Source: Burkholderiaceae bacterium
GTDB lineage: Bacteria > Pseudomonadota > Gammaproteobacteria > Burkholderiales > Burkholderiaceae_E
Assembly: GCA_024637155.1 (NCBI GenBank)
Contig: JAGXFR010000041.1
Location: 62,001-126,000, forward strand
Direction: 5' to 3'
DNA length: 64,000 nucleotides
Shown here piece by piece: positions 25,289 to 34,260 of the stretch; within the stretch, counting starts at the first letter, position 1, and each line of letters opens with the position of its first letter. Made by a program: the position numbers and the translations under genes. Below the pieces are notes generated by a model that was not told the DNA's origin, made no database searches, and worked only from the letters and a program-made list of their open reading frames with translations.

Positions 25289-25587
25289 GGCATCGCCGCG
25301 CCGCAGTTCCAGCATTGCTCGAACGGGCCGTCGACCGTTTCGCCACAGCCCGGGCACCGCCAGTGCCGGTGCCGCAGGTCGGTGAGCGCGGCGAGCACCG
25401 ACCTGGCCCGCTCGAACTGCGCTTCGTCGGTCACCCAGACCTCGGGAAGCGCCTGGTCGGGCGGAATCTCGCCGGCGATGCCGCTCGCGTAGGCCCGCTG
25501 AACGGTGGCTTCGATGCCGGCCTGGCCCAGCAGGTCGACCCACAAAGTGGCAATGGCGAGGCCGGGGGCCTGAATGACGCGCTTCAT
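25285..25587 (-). CDS. DUF2007 / zinc-ribbon small protein
   Basis: A 100-residue protein. The N-terminal 70 residues match the DUF2007 signal-transducing PII-like fold seen in small bacterial proteins (LAIATLWVDLLGQAGIEATV). The C-terminus is a zinc ribbon, CPGCGE then CWNCG. Function unknown. It sits seven bases after the ABC-2 permease and overlaps the EamA start, giving a likely four-gene operon. Confidence 0.75.
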   Translation of the reverse strand: MKRVIQAPGLAIATLWVDLLGQAGIEATVQRAYASGIAGEIPPDQALPEVWVTDEAQFERARSVLAALTDLRHRHWRCPGCGETVDGPFEQCWNCGAAMP

Positions 25588-25594
25588 CGGTTGC

Positions 25595-26356
25595 TCAGGT
25601 CTTGAGCCGGTAGCCGGTCTTGAAGATCCACGCGACGATCGCCAGGAATGCCACCAGAAACATCATCGTCACGCCAAGACTGACACCGACGCTCACGTCG
25701 GCATTGCCGTAGAAGCTCCAGCGGAACCCGCTGATCAGGTAGACCACGGGGTTGAACAGGCTGATCGTCTGCCACACGGGCGGCAGCATCTTGATCGAAT
25801 AGAAGCTGCCGCCCAGAAAGGTCATCGGGGTGATGATCAGAAGCGGCACGAGCTGGATCTTCTCGAAGTTGTCGGCCCAGATGCCGATGATGAAGCCCAG
25901 CAGGCTGAAGGTCACGGCGGTGAGCACCAGGAACCCGATCATCCACACCGGATGCGCGACCTGCAGCGGAACGAACAGCCCGGCGGTGGCGAGGATGATC
26001 AGCCCCAGAATGATTGATTTCGTCGCGGCAGCGCCGACGTAGGCGAGCACGATCTCGAAGTACGACACCGGCGCCGAAAGCAGTTCGTAGATGGTCCCGG
26101 TGAACTTCGGAAAATAGATCCCGAACGACGCGTTCGAGACGCTTTGCGTGAGGAGCGACAGCATCACCAGTCCCGGCACGATGAACGAGCCGTAGCTGAT
26201 GCCGTCGATCTCGGCGATGCGCGAGCCGATCGCCGCGCCGAAGACGACGAAATAGAGCGAGGTCGTGATCACCGGCGAGATGATGCTCTGGAACAGCGTG
26301 CGCCAGGTGCGCGCCAGCTCGAAGCGGTACATGGCAGCCATCGCGTGCAGGTTCAT
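25595..26356 (-). CDS. ABC-2 type transporter permease (YadH-like)
   Basis: A 253-residue membrane protein with six segments. ABC-2 features are [19 protein letters not shown] near the N-terminus, and [23 protein letters not shown] followed by [13 protein letters not shown]. It is the membrane half of an exporter of unknown substrate. Start overlaps the ATPase stop (ATGA). Confidence 0.9.
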   Translation of the reverse strand: MNLHAMAAMYRFELARTWRTLFQSIISPVITTSLYFVVFGAAIGSRIAEIDGISYGSFIVPGLVMLSLLTQSVSNASFGIYFPKFTGTIYELLSAPVSYFEIVLAYVGAAATKSIILGLIILATAGLFVPLQVAHPVWMIGFLVLTAVTFSLLGFIIGIWADNFEKIQLVPLLIITPMTFLGGSFYSIKMLPPVWQTISLFNPVVYLISGFRWSFYGNADVSVGVSLGVTMMFLVAFLAIVAWIFKTGYRLKT

Positions 26357-27279
26357 TTGGCCCTCCCCACCAGGCTCACGAAGATGTCCTCGAGCGAGCT
26401 CTGGGTGGTGTGGATGTCCTTGAAGCCGATGCCCGCCGTGCCCAGATCCCGCAGCAGCCCGGTGATCCCGGTGCGCTCACCGTGCGTGTCGTAGGTGTAG
26501 ACCAGTTGCGCGCCGTCGCCCGACATCTCGAGAGCGTAGGCGGCGAGCGCCGCGGGCACTTGCTCGAGCGGGCTCTCGAGTTGCAGCGTCAACTGCTTCT
26601 TGCCGAGCTTGCGCATCAGCTCGGACTTCTCTTCGACCAGGATCAGCTCACCGTCGAGGATCACGCCGATCCGGTCGGCCATCTCTTCGGCCTCCTCGAT
26701 GTAGTGCGTCGTGAGAATGATCGTCACGCCGCTCTCGCGCAGCCCGCGCACCAGTTGCCACATGTCGTGGCGCAGGTTCACGTCGACGCCCGCGGTCGGT
26801 TCGTCGAGAAACAGCACCTGCGGCTCATGCGACAGGGCCTTGGCGATCAGCAGGCGGCGCTTCATGCCGCCCGACAGGGTGACGATCGTGTTGTCCTTCT
26901 TGTCCCACAGCGACAAGTCCTTGAGCACCTTCTCGATGTGACTTGGGTCGGGCGCCTTGCCGAAGAGCCCCCGGCTGAACGAAACGGCCGCCCACACGGT
27001 CTCGAATGCGTTGGTGTGCAGTTCCTGGGGCACCAGGCCGATCATCGAGCGGGCGGCGCGGAAGTCGGTGACGATGTCGTGGCCGTCGACCCGGATCTCC
27101 CCCTGCGTGATCTTCACGATCCCGCAGATGCAGCTGATGAGCGTCGTCTTGCCGGCGCCGTTGGGACCGAGCAGCGCGAAGATCTCCCCGCGGCGAATGT
27201 CCAGATTGATGCTCTTCAGGGCGCGAAACCCGGAGGCGTAGGTCTTGCAGAGATTCGATACGGCAATCATGGATTCCAT
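26353..27279 (-). CDS. ABC transporter ATP-binding protein (YadG-like)
   Basis: A 308-residue ATPase with Walker [10 protein letters not shown], signature LSGGMKRR, Walker [13 protein letters not shown] and the switch THYIEEAEE. An 80-residue C-terminal extension is typical of export-type YadG proteins. It powers the adjoining ABC-2 permease. ATG 27279 or 27270 can start it. Confidence 0.92.
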   Translation of the reverse strand: MESMIAVSNLCKTYASGFRALKSINLDIRRGEIFALLGPNGAGKTTLISCICGIVKITQGEIRVDGHDIVTDFRAARSMIGLVPQELHTNAFETVWAAVSFSRGLFGKAPDPSHIEKVLKDLSLWDKKDNTIVTLSGGMKRRLLIAKALSHEPQVLFLDEPTAGVDVNLRHDMWQLVRGLRESGVTIILTTHYIEEAEEMADRIGVILDGELILVEEKSELMRKLGKKQLTLQLESPLEQVPAALAAYALEMSGDGAQLVYTYDTHGERTGITGLLRDLGTAGIGFKDIHTTQSSLEDIFVSLVGRAK

Positions 27280-27398
27280 TCACGACACCATCATGGGCAC
27301 CGGGTATCCGGAGCGCTTCGCCTATTATGCGTGCCCGCTTTCCGCGCGCCCGGCATCCATGCCGCGTGCGGGCGCGGGGCGGCGCCCCGGTAACCCGG

Positions 27399-27980
27399 TC
27401 AGCCGGCTTTCGCGATCCGGGCGCGCGCCTGGCGGATCCGGTCGTCCAGATATGCGGAGTAGAAATCCGGCGAGCCGTAGCCGACGATGCGCTCGGCGAT
27501 CTCGCCGTCCGGCCCGAGGAAGACAACGGTTGGCGCAAAACGCACGTTGAGTTGCGCCGCCAGCGCAAGTGGCGAGGGCACGCCAGCCAGGCTCCCGCGC
27601 GCCGGCCGCGCGGCGTGCACGAAAGCCTGGTCGTCCTTGAGGTCGAACTCGACGACCTGGATGGACCTGGCGGGCGCTTCGCCCGCCAGGCCTCGCATGT
27701 GCTCGTTGCGCAGCCGATTGCACCAGGCGCAGCCTGCGGCACTGAACAGGACCACGATCGGCTGGCCGAGTCGGGCAGCCCGCTCGAGCAGCGGATCCAG
27801 GCTCGGTGGCCGCTCCAGGGGTGAAACCTGGGCAACCGCCGCCAGCGGCGTTGCCAAGGCCGCGCACGCGAGCGATCCGACCATCGCCGCCACCAGGCCT
27901 CGGCGGGCAGTGCGATGGCCGGGCCGCGCATCCATCGACATAACCAGGGGGCTTTGGCGGCTTTGGAGATCTCGGAACAT
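27399..27980 (-). CDS. soxW: thioredoxin-like periplasmic protein (SoxW-type)
   Basis: A 193-residue secreted thioredoxin-fold protein. The signal region (TARRGLVAAMVGSLACAAL) is followed by the redox motif Cys-Ala-Trp-Cys in SAAGCAWCNRLR and the cis-proline segment VRFAPTVVF. SoxW proteins are thought to keep the SoxY carrier thiol or other periplasmic cysteines reduced. It is divergent from soxR and probably shares its operator region. ATG 27980 is used; ATG 27941 and 27935 are alternatives. Confidence 0.75.
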   Translation of the reverse strand: MFRDLQSRQSPLVMSMDARPGHRTARRGLVAAMVGSLACAALATPLAAVAQVSPLERPPSLDPLLERAARLGQPIVVLFSAAGCAWCNRLRNEHMRGLAGEAPARSIQVVEFDLKDDQAFVHAARPARGSLAGVPSPLALAAQLNVRFAPTVVFLGPDGEIAERIVGYGSPDFYSAYLDDRIRQARARIAKAG

Positions 27981-28008
27981 CGGAACGCTCGATCGTCAGA
28001 TTCAGTGC

Positions 28009-28037
28009 TTGATTGTATGCGCGTATGCGCATAAGAT
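28009..28037 (+). promoter_or_regulatory. soxR promoter with candidate SoxR operator in the spacer
   Basis: TTGATT (28009-28014) and TAAGAT (28032-28037) are 17 bases apart, a good sigma-70 promoter pointing at soxR. An 18-bp near-palindrome, TATGCGCGTATGCGCATA at 28016-28033 (16 of 18 symmetric), fills the spacer. On the other strand TACAAT (28017-28012) would serve as a -10 for soxW. ArsR-type SoxR is known to repress its own and sox promoters, so this is the likely operator (inference). Confidence 0.6.
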
Positions 28038-28146
28038 CGCGCCACCGCAAAAAAGATCGCGCATTGTCCGGCCGCCACACATGCCGGGCAATGACCGGCT
28101 GTCGGTGGGGTGCGAGCCAGAGCGCCGCGTCACAATGGAGACAAGG

Positions 28147-28611
28147 ATGGACGAACTTTCGCCGGTTTTCGAGAAGATGTCGCAATACTTCTCGTTGCTG
28201 TCCGAGCCGATGCGCATTCGCATCCTGCACGCGATCTGCCATCAGGAGCGCTCGGTCGGCGAGATCATCGCCGATACCGGCGGGACACAGACCAATGTTT
28301 CCCGTCACCTGAACGCGATGTATCGGGCCGGCGTGCTGTCGCGCCGCAAGCAAGGCAGCTTTGTCTATTACGGCGTCGCCGACCACGCGTTGACCGACCT
28401 GTGCCGCAACGTCTGTACGCGCATCACGGTCGGACTCGGCGATTCGCGTGTCAACGGGTCCGTGCCGCCGCATCTGACAGCAGGATTGCCGGACGCAGCC
28501 GAACCCGCGCGCCCTGGCGGTTCCAAACAACTGGGAAGTCCCGACCAACAGCATCGTTTCCGGGCATGTCCAGCCGCAGGCTGCCCGGATGTTTCGCGTG
28601 AGTCAGACTGA
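28147..28611 (+). CDS. soxR: ArsR-family repressor of sulfur oxidation genes
   Basis: A 154-residue winged-helix regulator. The N-terminal MSQYFSLLSEPMRIRILHAI and the recognition region TQTNVSRHLNAMYRAGVLSRRKQG identify the SoxR branch of the ArsR family (not the redox SoxR of E. coli). Cysteines in HAICHQE and LCRNVC could be the sulfur-sensing thiols described for this branch. ATG 28147 has GGAGACAAGG upstream; ATG 28135 is possible. A 50-residue C-terminal tail rich in Pro and Gly is unusual. The stop shares a base with the soxC start. Confidence 0.82.
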   Translation: MDELSPVFEKMSQYFSLLSEPMRIRILHAICHQERSVGEIIADTGGTQTNVSRHLNAMYRAGVLSRRKQGSFVYYGVADHALTDLCRNVCTRITVGLGDSRVNGSVPPHLTAGLPDAAEPARPGGSKQLGSPDQQHRFRACPAAGCPDVSRESD

Positions 28612-29939
28612 TGGACCGAGAAGTGAACGTGCTGGGCAGGATCCGCAAGGCGCAGGAGAATACGCTCTCGCCCGATTTGATGGCCGAGGCGCGCAAGGCG
28701 CGCCGCAGCTTCATGGGCAAGGCGCTTGCGATGGGGGCCGGTGCCACCGCGGCCGGGGTTGCTCGCGCCGCTGAGGGCGACCCGAAGATCCTGAACCTGC
28801 CCGCTCATACGACCTCGCTCGGCCAGCCGGTTGCCACCAGTGGCTACGGGATGCCCTCGGTATGGGAGAAGAATCTGCAGCGCCGCGCGAGTCCGGGGCT
28901 GACCCGGGTTGCTGCCGCCTCGGTCAGCTTCACGCCGCTGCAGGGGCTTTTCGGGATCATCACGCCGAACGGGCTGCACTTCGAGCGGCATCATCAGGGC
29001 TGGTTTGACGTCGACCCCAGCGGTCACCGGCTGATGGTGATGGGCATGGTCAAGAACCCGCGGGTGTTCACGATGGACGAGCTGATGCGGCTGCCGTCAG
29101 TGTCGCGGATTCACTTCATCGAGTGCGGCGCGAACACTGGCATGGAATGGGGCAATGTCGCGGTGCCGACGGTGCAGTACAGCCACGGCATGCTGTCGTG
29201 TTGCGAATACACCGGCGTGCGCCTGTCGACGCTGCTCGACATGGCCGGCGCCGACACCCAGAACGGTCGCTACGTGCTCGCCGAGGGAGCCGACGGCTCC
29301 TCGATGACTCGCACGATCTCGATGAAGGCCGCGCTCGACGACGTGATGGTTGCCTGGGCAATGAACGGCGAGATGCTGCGCCCGGAAAACGGATATCCGC
29401 TGCGCCTGGTCGTGCCCGGCGTGCAGGGAGTTTCCTGGGTCAAGTACCTGCGCCGGATTGAAGTCGGCGACAAGCCCTTCTACACGAAGGACGAGGTCAT
29501 TCACTACGTCGACCTGATGCCGGACGGCACGCACCGCATGTTCACCTCGGTCCAGGAAGTGAAGTCGGTGATCACTACGCCTTCGGGCGGCCAGGCGCTG
29601 CTCGACAAGGGCTATTACAACGTCACCGGCCTGGCCTGGTCGGGCCGCGGTCGCATCAAGCGCGTCGACGTGTCCGTCGATGGCGGGCGCAACTGGCGCA
29701 CGGCGCGACTCGAGGGCCCGGTTCTGTCCAAGGCGCTCACCCGGTTCAACATCGACTGGATCTGGGACGGTTCGCCGGCCGTTCTGCAAAGCCGCGCGAT
29801 CGATGAGACCGGCCATGTCCAGCCGAAGATCAACCAGTTGCGGGCGGTGCGCGGAACGCGCTCGGTTTATCACAACAATGCGATCCAGTCGTGGAAAGTG
29901 TCCGAGAGCGGCGAGGTGTTCAATGTCCAGGTGTTCTGA
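28611..29939 (+). CDS. soxC: sulfite/sulfane dehydrogenase molybdenum subunit SoxC
   Basis: A 442-residue periplasmic molybdopterin protein of the sulfite oxidase family. A Tat-type signal (KARRSFMGKALAMGAGA) is followed by the molybdopterin domain, with the molybdenum-ligand cysteine in FIECGANTGMEW, and a C-terminal dimerisation domain (RIKRVDVSVDGGRNW). With SoxD it oxidises the SoxY-bound sulfane sulfur, taking six electrons. Start overlaps the soxR stop (TGATG). Confidence 0.95.
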   Translation: MDREVNVLGRIRKAQENTLSPDLMAEARKARRSFMGKALAMGAGATAAGVARAAEGDPKILNLPAHTTSLGQPVATSGYGMPSVWEKNLQRRASPGLTRVAAASVSFTPLQGLFGIITPNGLHFERHHQGWFDVDPSGHRLMVMGMVKNPRVFTMDELMRLPSVSRIHFIECGANTGMEWGNVAVPTVQYSHGMLSCCEYTGVRLSTLLDMAGADTQNGRYVLAEGADGSSMTRTISMKAALDDVMVAWAMNGEMLRPENGYPLRLVVPGVQGVSWVKYLRRIEVGDKPFYTKDEVIHYVDLMPDGTHRMFTSVQEVKSVITTPSGGQALLDKGYYNVTGLAWSGRGRIKRVDVSVDGGRNWRTARLEGPVLSKALTRFNIDWIWDGSPAVLQSRAIDETGHVQPKINQLRAVRGTRSVYHNNAIQSWKVSESGEVFNVQVF

Positions 29940-31053
29940 TCGCATCAGGCGTGCGCTCCTGAGCGTGCTGGTCGTCGGCGGCATCTCGGCCCTTTCGGGG
30001 CAGGTCGCGGCGCAGACCAGGACTGCTTCCCCTCCCGCCCCGAAGCCCTGGGATCAGGTCGGTCGCACGGCCACGCCGGCCGAGATCAAGGCCTGGGACA
30101 TCGACGTGCGCGCCGATTTCAAGGGCCTGCCAGCAGGCTCGGGTTCCGTCGAGAAGGGCCAGGAGGTCTGGGATGGCAAGTGTTTGAGCTGTCACGGCAC
30201 CTTTGGCGAGTCCACTGAAGTGTTCGCGCCGATCATCGGCGGCACCACGAAGGAGGACATCAAGACGGGCCGGGTCGCGAACCTGACGCGCGCGGACTAT
30301 CCGCAGCGTACGACGATGATGAAGGTGTCGCAGATCTCGACGCTGTGGGACTACATCAACCGCGCGATGCCCTGGAACGCGCCGAAGTCGCTCAAGACCG
30401 ACGAAGTCTATGCGGTGCTCGCCTTCATGCTCAACCTGGCCGAGGTGGTTCCCGAGGACTTCATTCTGTCCAACGAAAACATCGCGAAGGTCCAGGAACG
30501 GCTGCCGAACCGCAACGGCATGGTGGTCTATACGGCAATGTGGGAAGTTTCAGGCAAGCCCGACGTGCAAGGCAGCGACTGCATGAAGAATTGCGCGGCC
30601 GACACGGAGGTGCGTTCGCAACTGCCCGATCACGCGCGCGACAGCCATGGCAATCTGGCCGAGCAGAACCGTGTCGTCGGGCCTGTCCGTGGCGTGGACA
30701 CCACCCGTCCGCCGGCCAAGGACCCTGCAGGGCTGGCCATGGCGGCCACTGCCAAGGCGGCCGTCGAACCGGTCCGGGTGGCCAAGGGCGCCGCCGAGAA
30801 GCCAGCGGCGCAGATAGCGAAGGACGCGACCTGTCTGGCCTGCCATGCGGTCGACCGCAAGCTCGTCGGGCCGTCGTTCAAGGAGGTCGCCGCCAAGTAC
30901 CGGGGCGACGCGAAGGCGCCGGAGGCTCTGGCCGCCAGGGTTCGCAACGGCGGGCAAGGTGTCTGGGGCTCGGTGCCGATGCCTCCGAATACCCAACTCA
31001 GTGCCGAGGACCTGCGGTCGGTCGTCAAATGGATTCTGGGCGGAGCCCAGTAG
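29923..31053 (+). CDS. soxD: diheme cytochrome c subunit SoxD
   Basis: A 376-residue secreted cytochrome. The signal peptide ends near GQVAAQT; heme c motifs are CLSCH (residues 87-91) and CLACH (about 304-308), with a long linker including SDCMKNC between them. The second half is the cytochrome c domain that accepts electrons from SoxC. It overlaps soxC by 17 nt. The C-terminal heme domain keeps a VPMPPN Met-ligand segment. Confidence 0.93.
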   Translation: MSRCSDRIRRALLSVLVVGGISALSGQVAAQTRTASPPAPKPWDQVGRTATPAEIKAWDIDVRADFKGLPAGSGSVEKGQEVWDGKCLSCHGTFGESTEVFAPIIGGTTKEDIKTGRVANLTRADYPQRTTMMKVSQISTLWDYINRAMPWNAPKSLKTDEVYAVLAFMLNLAEVVPEDFILSNENIAKVQERLPNRNGMVVYTAMWEVSGKPDVQGSDCMKNCAADTEVRSQLPDHARDSHGNLAEQNRVVGPVRGVDTTRPPAKDPAGLAMAATAKAAVEPVRVAKGAAEKPAAQIAKDATCLACHAVDRKLVGPSFKEVAAKYRGDAKAPEALAARVRNGGQGVWGSVPMPPNTQLSAEDLRSVVKWILGGAQ

Positions 31054-31111
31054 AAATCTTGTTTCGTCTGCTGGTCTGGCCTGAGCCTGACCCGGCCCAA
31101 CCATAGGAGAA

Positions 31112-31151
31112 GAGCGCTGTTTCCTGAGATGTCGTCCTGGTCGTGTGCCGG
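31112..31151. repeat. dispersed ~40-bp repeat, copy 1
   Basis: Starts GAGCGCTGTTTCCTGAGAT in the soxD-soxY gap. It matches 38230-38270 at 22 of the first 26 positions and, after a one-base indel, at 10 of 12 further positions. Function unknown. Confidence 0.5.
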
Positions 31152-31265
31152 ATATTTCTTCGATTTCCGATTGATTGAATATTCTGTCGCGCCGTTTTGA
31201 AAAACCACTGAATTGGAACTCATTGGCCACTTCGAAGGCCAAAGGTCCGCAAGGAGATGAAGCAA

Positions 31266-31736
31266 ATGAAAATGTCCCGACGTCAGACATTGCAGGCCGC
31301 CGGCGGAATGGGCCTGTATGGCGCGCTGGTTGCGCTCGGACTGCTGCCGGCTTCAGAGGCCGCGGCCCAGCAGTTCAGCGCAACGGCATTCCAGGCCACG
31401 GGCCTGGCCGATGCGATGAAGGCCCTGGGCGCTGCGGCCCCGATCGAATCCGCCGATGTGTCGATCATCGCGCCCGACATCGCCGAGAATGGCGCGGTCG
31501 TGCCGGTCGGCGTCAAGAGCGCGATCCCGAATACCCAGTTCATTGCGCTGCTGATCGAGAAGAATCCTTCGGCGCTGAGCGCTGCCTACGACATCCTCGA
31601 GGGTACCGAGGCAGAGGTGAACATGCGCGTGAAGATGGGGCAGAGCTCCGACGTCTACGCGCTGGTCCGGGCCGACGGCAAGTTCTACATGGCCAAGAAA
31701 GAGATCAAGGTCACCCTGGGCGGCTGCGGCGGCTGA
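31266..31736 (+). CDS. soxY: sulfur carrier protein SoxY
   Basis: A 156-residue periplasmic protein. A Tat signal (MSRRQTLQAAGG) leads an Ig-like domain that ends in the swinging-arm GGCGG, whose cysteine carries the sulfur intermediates. AAGGAG lies nine bases before ATG 31266; the ATG at 31257 directly abuts it and is less likely. It is exported as a complex with SoxZ. Confidence 0.95.
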   Translation: MKMSRRQTLQAAGGMGLYGALVALGLLPASEAAAQQFSATAFQATGLADAMKALGAAAPIESADVSIIAPDIAENGAVVPVGVKSAIPNTQFIALLIEKNPSALSAAYDILEGTEAEVNMRVKMGQSSDVYALVRADGKFYMAKKEIKVTLGGCGG

Positions 31737-31790
31737 TTTATCGCCCGTTCCCGATCCCAACCACACGACACGAATACCTGGAGCAGAAAA

Positions 31791-32102
31791 ATGGCAGATC
31801 CGATGAGAATCCGTGCCCTCGCCAAGGATGGCGGCGCAGATGTGCGCGTGCTGATGGCGCATGAGATGGAAACCGGTCAGCGCAAGGACTCAAGCGGCAA
31901 GCTGGTCCCGGCCTGGCACATCACGCAGGTCACCGCAGCGCTCAACGGCAAGCCGGCACTTACCGCTTACTGGGGCCCGGCAATCGCGAAGAACCCGTAC
32001 CTGCAGTTCAAGATCAAGAGCGCCAAGGCCGGCGACAAGGTCACGATTTCCTGGGTCGACAACAAGGGGGAGAAGCGCACCGACGAGGCAGAGGTCAAGT
32101 AA
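31791..32102 (+). CDS. soxZ: SoxY partner protein SoxZ
   Basis: A 103-residue Ig-like protein without its own signal peptide, carried out with SoxY through the Tat system. Family features include the early RVLMAHEMETGQRKD, the WHITQVTA segment and YWGPAIAKNPYLQFKIK. It begins 54 bp after soxY. Confidence 0.95.
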   Translation: MADPMRIRALAKDGGADVRVLMAHEMETGQRKDSSGKLVPAWHITQVTAALNGKPALTAYWGPAIAKNPYLQFKIKSAKAGDKVTISWVDNKGEKRTDEAEVK

Positions 32103-32177
32103 TCGTTCTTTCGCGATTGCCGCCGTTCAGGCGGCATTGTTTTGCCGATTGCCAATAAAGACACAACGGAGGAGACC

Positions 32178-32606
32178 TTGAAAAAAATATTGTTTGCCTC
32201 GCTGTTCGGCATGTTCCTGTCCGCTTGGGCCACGATGGCGATTGCCGCGGGCGAGGTCAAGGCGGTCTATCATCTCAATCAAGGGCTCGAGCAGGCGGTC
32301 GATGCCCTGAGAAACGCGCGCAATCACCTGGATGCCGACCCGGAAGCGAAGATTGTGTTCGTCACGCACGGCAAAGGGATCGACTTCCTGCTCGAGGGCG
32401 CCAAGGACAAGAACGGAAACCCGTTCGACGTCACGGTTCAGACGCTCAAGCAGCGCAGGGTCGAGTTTCGCGTTTGCCGCAATACGCTGACCTCACGCAA
32501 GATCGATGAAAGCACCGTAATTCCGGATGCGACCATCGTTCCGTCGGGCGTTGCCGAAGTTGCCCGGCTTCAGGCCAAAGAGGGCTTCGCATACGTCCGT
32601 CCATGA
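32178..32606 (+). CDS. secreted DsrE-like protein of the sox operon
   Basis: A 142-residue protein: a signal peptide (MKKILFASLFGMFLSAWATMAIAA) followed by a DsrE/DsrF-type domain (GEVKAVYHLNQGLEQAVDALRNARNHL, KIVFVTHGKGIDFLLEGA), with one cysteine in FRVCRNTL. Cytoplasmic DsrE proteins carry or transfer sulfane sulfur; a periplasmic form between soxZ and soxA may serve the Sox carrier (inference). The start is a TTG at 32178 with GGAGGAG upstream, restoring a proper signal peptide; the in-frame TTG at 32142 lacks this. Confidence 0.78.
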   Translation: MKKILFASLFGMFLSAWATMAIAAGEVKAVYHLNQGLEQAVDALRNARNHLDADPEAKIVFVTHGKGIDFLLEGAKDKNGNPFDVTVQTLKQRRVEFRVCRNTLTSRKIDESTVIPDATIVPSGVAEVARLQAKEGFAYVRP

Positions 32607-32701
32607 CCATGCCCGCCGGGGCAGCCTCGCCTGCCCCGGCGGGATTCAAGGGACAAATGGCGGTCACCGCTCAAATATTGCAGGCGATAGAGAAGGACAC
32701 T

Positions 32702-33538
32702 ATGACACTCACGCAAATTCAACTGGCGGGTAAGGCGACCCTATTGGTCGCGGCGCTCGGGTCGATGGTTCATGGCAGCGCATCCGCACAGAGCCAGGAC
32801 GCGACGATTCAGGCCATCGAGAAGTACCGGGAAATGCTGCAGGACGGCAATCCGGCCGAATTGACCGTGGCCAAGGGCGAAGACCTCTGGCGAAAGAAGC
32901 GCGGGCCGAAGAACGCGAGCCTCGAGGCCTGTGACATCGGCATGGGACCGGGCGTATTGAAAGGCGCCTACGCGCAGCTGCCCCGCTACTTCGCCGACAC
33001 CGATTCCGTGATGGACTTCGAAACCCGTCTGGTCCACTGTATGGTGACCCTGCAGGGATTCAAACGCGAGGACGTGATCAAAAAGCCGTTCTCGGGTACC
33101 GGCCAGTCGGCCACCGACCTGGAGGCGGGCACCGCCTATGTGGTCGAGCAATCTCGCGGTGCGCTCATTAACGTACCGCAGCGTCACGCCAAGGAGATCG
33201 CGTCGTTCCAGCGCGGCGAGAAGATGTTCTACTTCCGTGGCGGCCCCTACGACTTCTCCTGCGCTACCTGCCACGCGGTCGACGGGCAGCGGATCCGCCT
33301 GCAGGATCTGCCTAACCTGACCAAGGACGGCCCAGCCCAGCGCGCGTTCGCGACGTGGCCGGCCTATCGCGTTTCGCAAGGCGCATTGCGCACCATGCAA
33401 TGGCGCCTGAACGACTGCTTCCGTCAGCAGCGCTTCCCGGACCTCAAGTACAGTTCCCAGGCGTCGATCGACCTGATCACATTCCTGGGCGTCAATGCAA
33501 AGGGCGGCTCGATGGATTCGCCGGCGATCAAGCGCTAA
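32702..33538 (+). CDS. soxA: L-cysteine S-thiosulfotransferase subunit SoxA
   Basis: A 278-residue secreted cytochrome. The signal ends near GSASAQS. Only one heme c motif is present, CATCH at about residue 187, so this is the mono-heme SoxA type; the first domain keeps the disulfide cysteines in EACDIG and VHCMV. The catalytic cysteine that takes a persulfide and ligates heme is probably in LNDCFRQQRFP. SoxAX attaches thiosulfate to SoxY. ATG 32702 is chosen because AGAAGG precedes it and a signal peptide follows. Confidence 0.93.
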   Translation: MTLTQIQLAGKATLLVAALGSMVHGSASAQSQDATIQAIEKYREMLQDGNPAELTVAKGEDLWRKKRGPKNASLEACDIGMGPGVLKGAYAQLPRYFADTDSVMDFETRLVHCMVTLQGFKREDVIKKPFSGTGQSATDLEAGTAYVVEQSRGALINVPQRHAKEIASFQRGEKMFYFRGGPYDFSCATCHAVDGQRIRLQDLPNLTKDGPAQRAFATWPAYRVSQGALRTMQWRLNDCFRQQRFPDLKYSSQASIDLITFLGVNAKGGSMDSPAIKR

Positions 33539-33549
33539 GGGAGACAGAG

Positions 33550-34164
33550 ATGATCCGCAAGAAGACATTCGTAGCGGCAGCGGCCGCCTTGGTGCTGGCC
33601 GGTTGCGCCGCTTTGGGCAGCGTCACCGACCAGGAAGTTGTCGCCACCCTCAAGGATTCCTTTGCCGAGCGCGGCATCGCCAAGCTCGACCGACTTGACC
33701 AGAGCGAACTGCAGCGCTCCTGTTCGCAGTATGCCCGCTCCGAACTGCCGCCGCCGCTGCGCGAGAAACTCCAGAAGGCAGCTCTCGACTCGGTCAAGTA
33801 TCCGGCCGACAGCAAGTACCTGGGCGACTGGAAGAAAGGCGAGCAGGTCGCGCAAAATGGCCGTGGCATGCAATTCACCGACGATGCCAACACGGTCAAC
33901 GGCGGGAACTGCTATGCGTGCCATCAGATCGACAGGAAAGAGATCTCGTACGGCAACATCGGTCCGCCGCTGTGGAACTACGGCAAGCTGCGCGGCAGTT
34001 CCGAGCCGATCATGAAGTACACCTGGGCCAAGATCTGGAACTCGCATTCGTTCAATGCCTGCTCTCAGATGCCCCGTTACGGCGACGCTGACATCCTGAC
34101 CGAGAGCCAGCTCAAGGATGTGATGGCGTTGTTGCTTGACCCGGCGTCGCCAGTAAACAAGTAG
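33550..34164 (+). CDS. soxX: L-cysteine S-thiosulfotransferase subunit SoxX
   Basis: A 204-residue cytochrome c with a lipoprotein signal (LVLAGC, Cys19), so likely membrane-anchored in the periplasm. Heme motif CYACH lies near residues 121-125 and the Met axial ligand is in SQMPRYG. About 100 residues precede the heme domain, longer than minimal SoxX. It is the electron-accepting partner of SoxA, 11 bp downstream of it. Confidence 0.92.
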   Translation: MIRKKTFVAAAAALVLAGCAALGSVTDQEVVATLKDSFAERGIAKLDRLDQSELQRSCSQYARSELPPPLREKLQKAALDSVKYPADSKYLGDWKKGEQVAQNGRGMQFTDDANTVNGGNCYACHQIDRKEISYGNIGPPLWNYGKLRGSSEPIMKYTWAKIWNSHSFNACSQMPRYGDADILTESQLKDVMALLLDPASPVNK

Positions 34165-34218
34165 TTGCCTGCGGCAGCGGCCCTGGCCGGGCGCAAGCCA
34201 GCCGGGGCCGATTGCAGG

Positions 34219-34249
34219 GACGGTCGTTTCCGGACGGCCGTCTCTTTCT
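34219..34249 (+). terminator. candidate terminator after soxX
   Basis: GACGGTCG (34219-34226) pairs with CGGCCGTC (34235-34242) with one G-U pair, and TCTTTCT follows. It may end the soxR-soxX transcript and make soxB a separate unit. Confidence 0.45.
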
Positions 34250-34260
34250 GGCTTCACTCG

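Noticed and set aside
31223-31242. TTGGCC/GGCCAA inverted repeat just before soxY as a regulator site
   Set aside because: Only six-base arms with an eight-base gap in GC-rich DNA; it does not resemble the sites near soxR and soxB.
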